Source: Litoditis marina (lineage: Eukaryota > Nematoda > Chromadorea > Rhabditida > Rhabditidae). Taken from it: 64,000 nt of DNA. Within the stretch, counting starts at the first letter, position 1. Each line of letters starts with the position of its first letter. Positions 1 through 16,220 of the stretch are shown piece by piece. The stretch lies in assembly GCA_964036275.1 (NCBI GenBank), contig OZ038438.1:3168978-3232977 (forward strand). The letters run 5' to 3'. The notes beneath the pieces are model-generated. The model did not search any database and was not told the DNA's origin. It was given only the letters and a program-made list of their open reading frames with translations. The position numbers and the translations under genes were made by a program.

Positions 1-415
1 CAACTTCAAGGGAAATTTATTAGCTTTGGACGAATCTCCCTGTCATTTAATGCACCTCATAATACCGACCAACAAATTGCCCACCGTTGATATAAGGCAC
101 TTACAAGTTTCCGATTTAATCCTATTTGAATTCCGTACAGATATGACAAAATATGCTGTTTTTCTGTCATAGAAAGTGGACAAATTCAAACAACACCGTC
201 AGTGAAACATTTATCACATCACATCACCAGACGGCGAGATAAAAGTTATACCACAATCAGCAAATGTTCCTCACCGCAAATCATACAAAAATCAGTATTT
301 TCGAGTGGATAGGAGGTGTGGATAAGTTAGAAAAGGAGATGAAGTCTCACACGTAATCGGGAAAATAAATTACACATACACATCACTAAAACCGGCAGAG
401 AACAAATGTTTTCTC

Positions 416-4312
<3,897 letters not shown>

Positions 4313-4320
4313 ACTGAGAC

Positions 4321-4327
4321 CTGAAAA
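4321..4327 (-). other. Probable spliced-leader acceptor of rpt-1
   Basis: On the minus strand CTTTTCAG ends at 4321 and the rpt-1 ATG begins at 4312, leaving an 8-nt leader. No upstream coding exon is needed. This is the normal layout of SL trans-splicing in nematodes. Confidence 0.7.
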
Positions 4328-5354
4328 GCTGATGATGGCATAGCCTACTTGAGGAAAACCGGTAAAAACCATTTTCAAATCCCGATTGAGGCCTCAATTG
4401 GAACTGACAGGTTTTGATTTAACGGTTACTGATTGAAAATTATATTTAATGGATTAAGAAAATTAATCAGAAGACAAGGATGACAATAACACCAGAACCA
4501 GTATGAATCTAGAAATTACTATTTATATCAACATTATTGTTAACGAGAAAGTTGTGGTTCACGAATGAAATACAAAAAACGGTTCAGATACTAAGCAAGT
4601 TCAAGCAAGTACACGCTACATCAACAAAGAACCAATAGTTCTCTGAAGCTCCCCGAAAAAAAATTCATAAAGAGAGAGGGAAACAGCTCTAACATGTAAG
4701 CAAACCACGAGTAGAGCCGTATAAATTTGAAGAGGTAAAGTGATGACAAAATGAATACCCCCCAATTATGGCGGTCGCGAGCGGTCGTAGAACTACGGTA
4801 GTATCGACTGATATTCGCGCCAGAGCAGTGTAGATGGTATTCTTGTACTGTAATATTCAGACCATCTAAGAGGTCCTTTCTGCTCACATAACTAGAGCAT
4901 CGCTTGCATAAGCTTAAAATTAAGTTTACACCTATGATGTTATTTTTTCTCTCACTGAAAATGATGATTTTACATATAATTATTAAATTAGAAAAAGGAT
5001 CAGATCGTCAAGCTTCATATACTCAGTTTCGGGAAACAATAATAATCCACATACATATGTTCATATTATAAAGTTTCATTAATTCGATGGTACAAACACA
5101 TTATATATCTCTGATGAGTAAATATGAAATGTCGACTTTGATGTCAGCACAAAATCTATTTTGGTAAATTGGATATAGGGGAACATTTTCGAAAGATTCA
5201 GCGTTTATGAATCCTATTCATTGTCTGGTTCTAGAAAATATGCAAACATGATTATGGCATTCTTTTTGAAAGTAAATTTCCAAAAGCACATGTATTCCAA
5301 ATAGTTATTGTCCTGATAATGGAAAGTGAAGGGGTGTTTTTCTTCAGAACACAT
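4328..5354. other. Intergenic region, no gene seen
   Basis: This lies between rpt-1 (upstream side) and the 3' end of the MARVEL-type gene. It is AT-rich. The 88-codon minus-strand ORF at 4621-4887 has no recognisable domain or splice partners, and I take it as chance. Confidence 0.6.
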
Positions 5355-8089
5355 CTAGTATTCTCGCAGATTCGAAGTTGCCAGCGAATGTCGGTTGCGG
5401 TAGGCGAAAAGAGCACTCAACGCGTAGAGGATGAACAGAATGAAACACATGAACTGAAATCAAAAAATTTAACAAATTCTCCACGGTAAATGGAAATGTT
5501 TAACTTCTCCATCACCATCTACAGTATGAACTTTGAACTTTCAAGCCGGTTATAGTGACTGTGAAACTAGTGAACATGTTAAGAGTGCTTCAACGTTTCT
5601 TGTGAGTAATATCTACGTTCAATTGCCTTCAACTTGTTGTGATATCTTTCCGCGTTTCAACCATACTGTCTTTGCAATCTCGACAATGTTTTCTGTTTTA
5701 GCAGTTTATCTTATCACACGCTTCATTTGCGTAATAAATTCATTCATTCATTCATTCAAGCATTCAGGTTTAGAACTGGTAACAATCTATATTCGCTCCG
5801 TTCCTCATTCGGTCATTTTCTATGTAATGACTTTAACTTAATAATGATTTTTGGGAAAAACGGATTAAACCAATTACCGCGGCGAAGGCCCATTCCCATA
5901 CGATGCGGCAACCGTTGTGAATGATTCCATCTGATCCGATATCATTGCAATTGTTCGACCAGCTTCCGGTCGAGTAATATGCTTCTACTATGGAGAGAAT
6001 GAAGAAGATCAAGGAAGCGGTGGCCGAAAACACCAGGTCCTGGAACAAACACAAAATGAATCACAATTACATCATAACATCTGTTCTACGTAACTGTAAC
6101 CATTTGTAGCATGATGTTAGGTTCGAGGCAGTTTCCTGCGAATGATTCGTCGAATAACCGTCGTAAATTTGTATTTTTCTGAAAGTATCCGTGAGATCTC
6201 GCCAGTTTTGAAGGATTACCACGCCGCCTGCACTCACGCCGCTACAAAATGGCTGCATAGCGAAGAACTTCGTGAGAATTGCGTGTTATTGGTATAGTGT
6301 AGATAATTAATTACATGTTAAAGGTGACTCGAAAAGAATCCGGATGCGACTATGTGTGATCCAACACGCATACCAGGCATGAAATAGGTGTTTTACATAG
6401 AACAATCTCACAGACAACGTACGGTGATTCTCCACGGCCAGAAGTCGAGATGAGACTCATTGAGGGTGAAGAAGTAGACTATTAAGAAGATGAATGTCAG
6501 ACACATGGCTACTCCCGCGAAGATCAGCAGCAGAGTTTGACCGAACAGCACACCTGCAGAATATTATTATACCATATCATCGGATCTGGGTTGTAGTTTG
6601 ATCTTGGAACAGGAAGAAATTCTCGAATTTTCGAGCATAGCGCACCGAAATCCAACCATAAACACAGCATATTGGACAGACAGTGTCTGCCAGCTTCTAC
6701 AGGATTTTCAACCCAAAAACATCTGTAGAGGAGAAAAAGTGCTTTATCTACAGAATTCAACCTGCATTGATTTTTCCGATGTCCGAAATACACTTCAGAA
6801 CTGTGAAATGAACAAGTTTCATATGAGTTGCATAAAATAGTACGCTCTACTACGCATGAGTTTCTTATGTCGTCCTCAAGCTTAGGTGAACGCGTAGTAT
6901 TGTCGTGAAAAACGTTGAGCAAGAACCTACAAAACGCCTGCTCAGATGTGCTTCTGTCAAGTGACTTTGGTTTTAAGGCTATTTGAAAATGTGGATTCTC
7001 CCACCTTTGAATGGCCCGGGGCCGAAAACAGAAGTCACCAAAGAGATCACGACCAGGCATAAGAACTGAAAGTAGCAACATTTTTTAACTCAACATGTCT
7101 CGAACGGTTTAGGATGCTGAGAATCTAACACTTGAAGATGGTGAAATTTGTTCCTTGAACTTCGGTAAAGTTAATACGGGCTATTCCGATTTTTCCTGAC
7201 TTTCCGGTTTAATTTTTCGCTGAACCGGGTTTTCGTGAACTGAACCGTTTCGTCAACTATTTGGTATCCGCGTATACTGTGGCCGTATTCACCAATCTTC
7301 GAAAAGCTGAAATTCCTTCCCACGGGAAGGTAGAACGCGGAATGAGTGTGCTGATGGTCCAGAGGCGCGGGAAGCCTTTTATCTTCCCTAGACATTGTTG
7401 AATATGGCCCCTGTTCAATTTAAACCCGGTTGCTAGGCGAACTGTATGTTTGCGACTGGAAATGGTTTGTCTGAGATATCTCACAATTTCAATGATTCGA
7501 AGAATTCCGTGTGGTCCCATACAGTATTGCTTGTTCAGTTGTCCCGCCCCACAGCCGTATACTTCGTCCTCCTGCAAATTACTTATCTTGATTGAGCGAA
7601 TGAATATGGAAGACTATAAAAATTCCAGGGCGTTTTGCATGTTGTCAGTTTGAATTTGGTGAAGTGTTAATGTGTTGAATTGTTGGCGGTTTGATTTTTT
7701 TACACACAAAGCTTGAACGTTGAATCTGATTTGTACTCTGCCAATGCCTATCTGGGAATGAGAGGACTACAACACTAAAACATTTGGAAAAATGTTACTA
7801 ACTCTCTTGCAGTTTCTCCAAAAATAGTTCTTTAAAGTGTTAATTACATGCAACCACAAGAACGTTTATACTGCTAGGTGAACTCAAAAACAGCCGATCC
7901 ATTTGAAAAATCAATTTAAATACGTGAAAAAGCGAGATGTGGAAAGATGAACTTCAGTCCTGATATTTTGGACTATGACTGTTCCATCTCCATATAGTTT
8001 ACCTTGTAGTTGGTTTCTGTCTTGGTTGTAGTTGTGACGTAGGTCCCATCTGGCTGCTGCGTAGTGTATACATCTCGGCGAGGCTCCAT
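5355..8089 (-). CDS. Four-TM MARVEL-domain-type membrane protein, 208 aa, complete
   Basis: Six exons join in frame: 8003-8089, 7485-7571, 7005-7065, 6423-6553, 5878-6039 and 5355-5453. The 58-residue N-terminal cytoplasmic part contains a Thr-rich stretch and CGAGQLNKQYC. Four hydrophobic helices follow at about 59-73, 79-106, 123-144 and 172-194. The GILRIIEI segment leading into TM1, the Cys-containing loop between TM3 and TM4 and the short C-tail (ending NLREY) match MARVEL/CMTM-like tetraspan proteins of vesicle and junction membranes. The exact subfamily is not recognised. A TTTTCAG acceptor lies 15 nt upstream of the ATG (8105-8107), so the start is probably trans-spliced. The next gene upstream is also a small tetraspan protein, but its sequence is clearly different. 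The function is inferred from topology only. Confidence 0.85.
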
Positions 8090-8104
8090 TTCAGTATTCT
8101 AGCA

Positions 8105-8111
8105 CTGAAAA
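8105..8111 (-). other. Probable spliced-leader acceptor of the MARVEL-type gene
   Basis: GTTTTCAG on the minus strand ends at 8105, leaving a 15-nt leader before the ATG at 8089. Confidence 0.6.
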
Positions 8112-9698
8112 CATCTCTGTATACTCTATTCCACCCATCCGTAGCCACCTACAGTACGCGATATGTTTCTCATCTTATTGAAGAGAATTCACAATAGTTT
8201 GTAATAATGATGGTAGAGAACAAATAAGCAAGTCTTAAAAAGTTTCTAAATCTGTAACATGTACACTGCCTGAAGCTGTCTAATTCATACTGGATACTGT
8301 AAGTAGCCATGGATCGTCGAAAAGCAATGGAAATCAAACAAAAGAAAAAAAACTATGACTTTCGACATCGAACGAATGAGTGAGATAAGTGTGTTGCTTA
8401 TTGAAAGTGAATCAACTGAAATTTACACAGTGAAGGAAAGATAACTAGATTAAGATTGTCAACAACAACCCTTCCAGCATAGAGTTGAGGTGTGAATGAA
8501 GTTCACTTTTTCAGCCCTAAGCCAGCTGGATTATGTGTTTAAAAAGTGACTTACTCGAAAATCGAATCAGAAATTACTTGAAACTTGCATCTATAAGGAT
8601 CGCTCTAAAGAAACTACACAGACATGGCCTCTATTCTAAATGTTTGTGGTTTGATTTCTCTAAGTTTTAGCAAGAGCTTATCTGTTTCATGACCAAACTA
8701 CAAATCACATTCGGTCATGCGCTATGGCATCTCAGAACACACCCAAAATAGCGACCATCTACTGCTGTGGGAAATGCACCCAAATCGTACCGAAATAAAG
8801 CATTTTGATGAGAACTGGTTTCGGCACATTCCAAAATGTAATTTGCAGCAGTTTCCTCTGACTCAGAAACGGGCGCTGGTTTTACTTCTCAACTTAATTT
8901 GAGGGGGCACCGTAGCAAAGTCGTGAAAGTGGTGAGTTCACCCTGATTGAGGACCTGATCACAGTCTGGCCACATAGTTGCTAACTGTTCGTGTTTAAGC
9001 ATAGTGGGGGTGACCCAAATTTGGTTGAGGTAGTGTCGAGATAGCTCAGCTCGGAGCTGACCTTTTCAGGAGACTTTGCTACGGTGCGAGATGCGAGATG
9101 CGAAAGGTTGTCTGTTGGTGATTGTAGTTTGATCTGGTTTTGTGCGCTTTCTAGAATTTACGAAGGTTCGAACCACAATTCGATTTTGGCCATATTGAGT
9201 TCAAAATGGAATTGAGTTTTAAGTTAGCTAGGTTGAAAGCTGCGATAAAGAGTCTTATCACAAAAACATCACTCAGTGTATCATTCTAGCGCGGCAAGGT
9301 CAAATAAGGAAAAATAGTATGATAATATTCAGAGTAGTGGTGATAAATGACTTGGTTCACAATTTTGAGAAGAAAAACACAGTTATATTTGAGTAGCAAG
9401 AAGACGTTTCAACAATGAATAGTGCGTGAGTAGATTCAGATATTCTTGTTTTGAAGACACAACAGCCAGCCCCAGACGATGTCTCAGTAATATTCTATTT
9501 TCAGATATTCCAAGAGAACTGTTTGTATTGATACGAGAAAAGGGGGAGGATAGGTTTCAGTCCGAAACTGTCCAAGCATAGAAGTAGGGCTGTAAACGAC
9601 GGACAAGTTAAACAGAGGTGACTCAGATGAACGGTTGCATTCAAGGCGAGACAGCCGTCCGATTACGAATACGGTTACGAATATGGGTATGGACTGAG

Positions 9699-9934
9699 TA
9701 TAGTTTGTTTCATTCCCACTGAGACTCCTTGGCATCGTGCCAAGATTTTCGGATGACTATTTCTCAGAGCAGACATGAGAATTCCGAAAACGTTCTCGTT
9801 CACGTGTTCTCGTAAAACTGAACAAGCAATGACAGAAAATTACAGTTTTTTGAACAACTCCAAAGTGGTGAAAAATAGCCCGGACAATTCAATGGCACGC
9901 TGCCAAAGTCTCAGTGGGAATGACCGGAACTATA
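9699..9934. repeat. MITE with terminal inverted repeats, GTGCCAA family
   Basis: This is a 236-bp palindromic element. The left end reads TATAGTTTGTTTCATTCCCA and includes GAGACTCCTTGGCATCGTGC. The right end mirrors it with CACGCTGCCAAAGTCTCAG and ends CCGGAACTATA. Related copies are at 12048-12232 and 54135-54388, with a half copy at 10555-10675. It is non-coding. Confidence 0.75.
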
Positions 9935-10554
9935 TTTGTAGTTTGATCTCTCATACACAAAAGACATGTTTAATTCCAAACTACGTTCGCACAGCAGAAA
10001 AAGTAAATGATTTTTCATGTTAGATATTTCTAATGACAGCAATATATAAATTTTAGATGATTACTCCTTTGCGATAACACATTGATTGTATACATTGCAA
10101 ATAAAATATGTGGTTTGTCAGTATATTATGATATTAGGAGCTTGAAAACTGATAAATAGAATAAATCAATCAAAAAGGTGTAGTAGTTTCTTAAATCAAT
10201 AAGAACCACACCCTTTCTCGGGGGAAGAAACCTGTTCCAGATAACACATAGCAGGGTGTATTGCGGTGGCACGGCAAAACAAATCAAGCTACCAACAACA
10301 AACTCACAATACCTATGACTTCTGAAGGACATAGGGGGCGGGGCCAAATTTAATCAAAGCCCCTTGTGGCCACGCCCCTTTTGTCGTATCTTAACGCTTG
10401 ATTGTTCCAATCGGACTTCAGGTACATTTTACTCAGATTGATTATGGTTGATTGATTGTCTGTTTGCTAGTGAAAATCATGTACAAACTGTTGCAGATAC
10501 GGTAGCAGGTAGTCGTGACAGCTCCTATCAGTGCTGTTGAAATCCTCACCGCGG

Positions 10555-10675
10555 TATAGTTTCGGTCTTTCCCACTGAGACTTGGCAGCGTGCCAATGAA
10601 CATTCAGCGCCACTTTGAAGTATTTCAAAGAAACATCTTTGTGTTTCTTCAGTCCCATTAGAATCTGAATATCGC
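10555..10675. repeat. Half copy of the GTGCCAA-family MITE
   Basis: It begins TATAGTTTCGGTCTTTCCCA and continues with GAGACTTGGCAGCGTGCCAA, matching the ends of the 9699 and 54135 elements. The second terminal repeat is not found. Confidence 0.55.
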
Positions 10676-10771
10676 ATTTACTCCTAGTATATTTCGGTTT
10701 TGTGCTTTGCATATCCATAATTATATAAACTGCATGTTTCAATTGTGCAACAAAAACACATTATTCATTAA

Positions 10772-10777
10772 TTTATT
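10772..10777 (-). terminator. Polyadenylation signal AATAAA
   Basis: AATAAA on the minus strand (plus TTTATT), 68 nt past the stop codon of the 146-residue tetraspan gene. Confidence 0.6.
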
Positions 10778-10844
10778 CCAGATTTGAACACAAATATGAA
10801 ACAGTTGTAGTTTCACGTCTAACTGTATCCCTCCTTCTCGCTCC

Positions 10845-13800
10845 TCAGTTTCCCTTAGCGAACACCTCGTAGAGTTCGAGGGCGAGCAGTCCGAAGGAGC
10901 CCGCGGTGGTGAGCACAGAACAAATATAGAACACCGTATACACGACTCCGTTCTGCAGGGACACCATGCTCCAGATGCACAGACTGAGCACGGAGGCAGT
11001 CAACAGGGCTGAAACAATGTATTCGAGATGGAGGGAGACCATATAGAGTGTTCAGTTGAAATGGACTATAATAGCTTTATTTCACTTCTTTAGATGTGGC
11101 TAGCAGTCATCTGACTGTTTCCGTGTGAAGAAAGTCTACACAATATGAAATCAGGTCTGATTTGTTTATTTGTAACTACGAAGTAGGAACAAATGCGGAG
11201 CGACTGGGATTGACGAAGTGACATAATTTCGTTGTAGTTTGTTATCTCTCGATACACGCCATAACTTTCGAATTTAGACCGAAAAGCGACGGGACCATTA
11301 AAGGGGGGCTGCATTGAATGTTAAAATAAAAGATCGAACTGAGACAGTTCGATATATGTCCATTTCTTACTGAATTATCCAATTCAAAGTTCTATTTCCA
11401 CAATTTCACCAATTTTTTGCGTACTGTCAGAGACGCAGAGGATGATTTGGAGTGAATGAATATTGATTGCGCGCACTTCTCTGACTCTCGTGCCTTTTCG
11501 GCTAACGCCGTTAGCCAAATTCGGCATTCAATGCAGCCCCCCTTTAAGTACAAACACAGGGCAATAGGGTAACACACGCCGTGTGGGAATGCTTTGGGAA
11601 GCGCGAGCCCTATATCTTCGAGCACTTAGAGATGGAGACGATGGGCGGGGCCAAATTATGTTTCCTATTTATGTCCGCTCACTCTTAACGTACTTATTGT
11701 TTCAACAGCCAGCCTTCGTGGTAATATTCTTCAAGACTGCGGGATCTACTATAACGCGTTCTTGGAGTCTAACTAATAATTTAGAGTGAAGTACATATGT
11801 ATGTATTCAAGCTAGGTATAGTTCACACCATTCCTACTGAGACTCCTACAGTAACCTTACAAACTTTCCGAAGGCTGTTGTGAAGCTTAAAATGTAGATC
11901 ATGGAAAACGGTCTCGTATATTTACTCTACGTGAGAAGGAGAATGTGGTACTGAACTCTTCAATTTCTCCGATCAAAAGTAAATGAGCAAAACGGTTTGG
12001 AAGTTTCGAAATCCTACTGTAGGAGTCTCAGTAGGAATGGAAAAGACTATATAGTCGCACTGAAACTTTGGCAACGTTCCAATGACTATTACTGGCTGGT
12101 TTTCATCATTTCAAAATACTTAAAATCTCTGTCAGCGGTGATTCAATTTCATTCGAACATGTGGGAAACAGTCATCCGAAAATCGTGGCACGATGCCAAT
12201 GAGTCTAAGTTGGAATGGAACGAATACTATAGTCGCCATTTTCCCCATAAATACAGCAGAGGGTTCAATTGATTGAGCAATGCAAGGCGAGCGGTCGTTG
12301 ATTACTTGCCAGCAGACGAGAGTGTGTGTAGGTCAATGATACGCAGACTGGCTGGCCCCTCGCCAAACTCCGCCCCTCACAACTCAGACAATTCCCAGCC
12401 AATTGGCCAGCCACTTTTTTATTGGCTGAACGAGAGAGTGTGCAGGTCAGAGAGACACAGACTGTCTTAGCCTGTCTGCGCGTCATTGACCTGCATGCTC
12501 TCTCGTTTTTGTAGCTGGCCAATTGCAGAATATTGGCGCTAATCGTTCTGAGAAAATCGATGGTACGGTGTCCACAACGGTTTGACAAATCCTATATATG
12601 CACATAGTAACCCACCAATAGCGTACTGCAACTTGGCCGTGTTCTGCGGTTCGCGCATCAGTTGTCGTGTGTCGTAACGACCGTCAATGTTGAAGTACCT
12701 AAAACACAAACAAAAATACAAACAGTTTGTAAGTTTTAAGACAAGTAGATATGAGCGAGAAGAAATCAATCAGTAACCTACTGGTTTTTTTCTTTCATGC
12801 TCAGAGACTGAGACTGTAAGAAAACAATTACAGACACAGTACGGTGATGTTTTCTCTCGAATTGTACATATCAAATGTTGCGTTGAAACTTTCAGTCAAT
12901 TTACAAGGGTAGATTTCAGTTGTCAACTCTTATGCTTGTAGGTCTACCGTATCAAGAGATTATGCATCGACTTGACGCATCGCGATCGGTCACGACACCT
13001 AGGAAAACAGTCTGAAGTCGGACTTCACAGAAGCCGACGGTAGTTCTGGTTGCAGGTTATCTGGGGAGTAGGAACTGACCAGCGTCTGCCGACATGCCAA
13101 AGATAGACTCCGAGTAGAGTCATGTAGAAGATGAAGGCCCCGTAGGATAGGTTGGCCGACTCGGAGTAGACCAAGACAATCTGTGAAGTAGGGGAGATAG
13201 GAGCACTGTTACAGAAAGAGGGAGAAATAAAGCATGACCCCCCCCCCCTTACTGCAATCCCCCCCCCCACCCCACCCAAGCTGAAAGCCTAATAAAAACT
13301 AGGCGGGGGTGGGGTTAAAATTCAACTTCGACATTTATACCCCCCCCCCCCCCCCCCTCGGTCGGCGGGGGTTATAACTTCAACACTAGAAAGGTGTAGT
13401 GATGAACTGAATTTTCACCCGGAAGGGGGGGGGGTCAAATTTCAATTCCCTAAACGCAATATGAACTCAGAAAGGTGGATGTGGGCAGTAAAAAGTCAAT
13501 GTTCCCCTAACAATGATAATACTACCCCCTCCCAACAAATATAATTGGTGATTTGATGTTTGTTGCTTTTCTCTGATGATTTAGTGTTATTTCCGTTGAA
13601 CGCTATACTCGAACGATAAATGCTGTGAGAATGTTTTCTCACTGACTTATTAGACTAAAAGTTAGAACTCAACTAAGGCTGTTTGGTTAGCTGTACAATT
13701 GACAATAACAGAAATCTACAGTAACGATACTGATTGCTGAAATATGATTCCAAAGGCGGAGAGCTTACCTGGAGTGCCAGACATATCACTTGAACTAATC

Positions 13801-13861
13801 TGCTTGTGTTGCAAAACTTGACAAAATCATATTCGGAGGAGAGGGAGACTTCTTGAACCAT
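10845..13861 (-). CDS. Small four-TM membrane protein, 146 aa, complete
   Basis: Four exons join in frame: 13769-13861, 13080-13180, 12616-12698 and 10845-11008. The ATG follows directly on a GCTGTTTCAG acceptor, so it is almost certainly trans-spliced. A short N-terminus starts MVQEVSLSSEYDFVKFCNTS. Helices are predicted at about 22-38, 41-60, 88-108 and 112-140. A hydrophilic loop at residues 64-87 holds WYFNIDGRYDTRQLM. The tail is short and ends AKGN. The layout resembles compact MARVEL-like tetraspans, but I do not recognise a named family. The third intron (11009-12615) carries a MITE cluster, and the first (13181-13768) carries C-tract/G-tract repeats. Exon phases and the AATAAA 68 nt downstream support the model. 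Function is unknown. Confidence 0.82.
11817..12052. repeat. MITE with long terminal inverted repeats, CTGAGACTCCTACAG family
   Basis: The element starts TATAGTTCACACCATTCCTA then CTGAGACTCCTACAGTAACC, and ends CTGTAGGAGTCTCAGTAGGA followed by ATGGAAAAGACTATA. A near-identical copy is at 22385-22619 and a diverged one at 33762-33995. It lies in the third intron of the 146-residue tetraspan gene. Confidence 0.8.
12048..12232. repeat. MITE of the GTGCCAA family, abutting another MITE
   Basis: The left end TATAGTCGCACTGAAACTTT and right end GGCACGATGCCAATGAGTCT with AACGAATACTATAG are inverted relative to each other. It shares its TATA end with the element that stops at 12052, so the two lie head to tail. 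Confidence 0.65.
12314..12506. repeat. Palindromic repeat with GAGAGTGTG(T/C)AGGTCA arms
   Basis: The left arm ACGAGAGTGTGTGTAGGTCA and right arm TGACCTGCATGCTCTCTCG are inverted. An internal copy of the arm lies near 12431-12464. A related sequence flanks the (GA)n array at 39766-39864. Confidence 0.6.
13237..13442. repeat. C-tract/G-tract island in an intron
   Basis: Runs of up to about 18 C alternate with runs of up to 10 G (for example 13237-13272, 13341-13358 and 13423-13434) within 200 bp. The flanks are partly palindromic, with GGGGGTGGGGTTAAAATTCA and GGGGGGTCAAATTTCAA. It lies in intron 13181-13768. Confidence 0.75.
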
Positions 13862-13870
13862 CTGAAACAG
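13862..13870 (-). other. Spliced-leader acceptor directly at the ATG
   Basis: AGCTGTTTCAG on the minus strand ends at 13862 and the ATG begins at 13861, leaving no room for a conventional 5' UTR in the same exon. Confidence 0.75.
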
Positions 13871-14201
13871 CTACGAATTCCAGTCACACAATTGCAACCG
13901 AAATGCCGGAGGAAAAAAGAGTGACAACCGACTTACGTCCGGGAAGAAATGAAATGAGACTGAAACGAAATGAGTCTGTTTACTGTTTGCATGGCGCTGT
14001 TTATGTGCACTTTCACGCGTCAAATGCACTGACTCACGTGCATTTAACGGGTTGAGAAAACACATGAAAATTATCGACTAAGGTCTTCGCATTTGTAGTT
14101 TGTAGCACATATTTCAGGGCCGCCACGTTGTATTTAAGTTTATTCTATGTTTTATTGCTGTGATAAATACAGCGACTGATGGGAAGTAGACCGAATGTCA
14201 G

Positions 14202-14271
14202 TTGTAGTTTGAACTCGATATATGCCATCATTCACGGAAATTAACCCAAAAGTAATGGGATCAAACTACAA
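14202..14271. repeat. Mini-MITE, TTGTAGTTTGATC family
   Basis: About 70 bp bounded by TTGTAGTTTGAACTCG and GGATCAAACTACAAA. Other two-ended copies are at 34704-34764, 37566-37633, 38733-38795 and 55668-55737, and many single ends are scattered through the window. Confidence 0.75.
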
Positions 14272-14307
14272 ATATGAACGAGATCGGATGGTATACACCC
14301 TACTCCA

Positions 14308-14776
14308 AACATGCCGTGTATTTTATGAAATCGCGTTTAGTCGAAACAGTTCAAGAACCGAACGGTTCGGAAAAATACTGTATTTTTTAGTCGAGACGCC
14401 AAAAAATCGATTTGTATTCCCACCATGCTGTATTTTACTGTAAGTACAGTAAAATACTGTAACACAACCAGGCATGTTCTGAGATAGGCTTGCTTTGCAA
14501 ACTCAGGACATGGGTTGTTGCTTTACTGTAACAGAACGTTGCGTACAGAACTTGTTGCAAAACTGTTCTGTTCTGTGTAGTACCGTTTTTCCAGTAATTT
14601 TCCAATGTCATTGAGAAATTTGAAAACTGTTATTTTCCAGCGTTACAGGTAATAACAGAAACAAGCGTGACAAATAATATATATCGTACTGCAACGAATG
14701 TGCAGCTTGAACAAAATTGTACGGTTCTTCAACTGTTTCGACTATAGGGCATTTCGTAAAATACAGAGCGTGTTCT
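14308..14776. repeat. Transposon-like element with about 50-bp terminal inverted repeats
   Basis: The left arm 14308-14361 (AACATGCCGTGTATTTTATG, then AGTCGAAACAGTTCAAGAAC) is the inverse of the right arm 14722-14776. There is no coding capacity. An inverted, nearly identical copy of the left 180 bp lies at 21668-21853. Confidence 0.7.
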
Positions 14777-16090
14777 AAGAAGTGCGCACATCAGAAGGGA
14801 AACTTACTGATTTGGACATGGTGCGGGCGCGTGAGTGTTGTTTGTGCGAGAAAAAGAGAAGAAAACAAGAGCAACTGTGCCACCAATCAAGAATCAATTG
14901 CACGCACCCACGCACACTCCACATAAACACATAAACAACAACACTTCACATAAATAGCCATCACCGTCGAGAAAAGACAACAATACATCACTATTCATGA
15001 CTTTCAGATAAAGAAACACAATGAATCTTCCACTCCCTATTTCTACTAAACACCAGCATTTTTAATTGAATTGAACGTGAAAAATGAAGTAGATAATTGT
15101 GAGAATAGTATCCGCAGATCACTGCTGGATAGAGAACATATTATGAGGATTATTTTCGAAATGAGCTGTGCGGCTTTCAGTGGTCAGCTGTTCACAATGT
15201 TACAACCCAGCCATCAATTAAAAATCAACAAAAGTTGAGCCCCCTGCACTGTGAATTGCACTGCTGTACCTACCTACACCTTTTCATACAGCTCATGTTT
15301 AGGTTATCAAGTCCTAACTTGATTTTCACTGAACTCATGTGTTTCGTTCAATCTATCGCTGTGTTCATACAACTCAACTGAAAGACATGAAATACACTAC
15401 CATTTCATAGTTCACAGAAATATGTTCACTTATGGGCGAAGTCTTGCCAAAACCATATATCATATTTCTTTACATTTATTGAGTGTACTTCTCATGGGAA
15501 TATCCCATGAGGTGGCTGGTGAGTGTTTTATTATTCATTTTCATTGCAATTCACAGATTCGATAGAAGACACTTTATTTACAAGAACTGCTGTGTCAGTT
15601 TCGTAGTCATCCTGATGGTGGACATGGGCGTTGTTCCCAAACGACTTCCACTATTGATCGAAGGCTTCCGCTGGAAAATCAATACTATTCTGAGTGTTTT
15701 TGTTTGTTACTTCGAATTTGTGAGAAGATTAGAGATTAATCGTGAAAACATATTCCAGATTTGCAATCTTCAAATTGAATAGTTCTTTTCAGTTCGACAT
15801 CCTGCAGTTAACAGTCAAACTTGTTCCAATGCCCGTTTTATGATGAACCGCTAGTCCAACTTGTAGGTTGGAAAAAGTATCCAAATGTAATCACGAGAAC
15901 CAGTTTTAAACTCATACACATTATAACTACAGCATTTTCGCCAAAACATAATCAGTTACCATAGAAAATTCGATTCTGTCCTACATCCAAACTGCTATGT
16001 TTCTAGTTCGACGGGGTGCGTTGTATTGAAATGGAGTACAATTATGTGTTTTGAGACCGAACCACAATACTGATTTGGTCATTTCCTACA

Positions 16091-16220
16091 TACTAGGAGT
16101 TAATTGAATAGTCACATAAAGTTAGCATTCCATTGAGACATCGTGCACTTTGTCATTGCACGTTTCTGAGTTGTGCTGTGTTCAACATGTTTCACGTGAC
16201 TGTGCAGTTGACTAACAGTA
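16091..16220. repeat. MITE, AGTCACGTAAAGTTAGCATT family
   Basis: One of four related copies of about 123-133 bp (also 28184-28316, 38281-38412 and 39223-39345). One end reads TACTAGAAGTAAATTGAATA (consensus); the other reads GTGCAATTGACTAACAGTAT. No ORF. Confidence 0.75.

Larger units (their letters stand above)
8112..10771. other. Intergenic region with MITE fragments, no gene seen
   Basis: I find no ORF with coding character or a credible exon chain. The region holds the MITE at 9699-9934, a half copy at 10555-10675, and single ends of the TGTAGTTTGATC family near 9123 and 9946. A short palindromic stretch near 10330-10385 contains GGGGCGGGGCC and GGCCACGCCCC. Confidence 0.6.

Noticed and set aside
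1..415. An additional rpt-1 exon or a neighbouring gene at the left edge
   Set aside because: The rpt-1 reading frame closes with a conserved C-terminus at 416, and no coding sequence is visible to its left.
15483..15782. 99-codon plus-strand ORF with two hydrophobic segments
   Set aside because: AT-rich codon use, no recognisable family and no splice or SL signal nearby. It cannot be supported.
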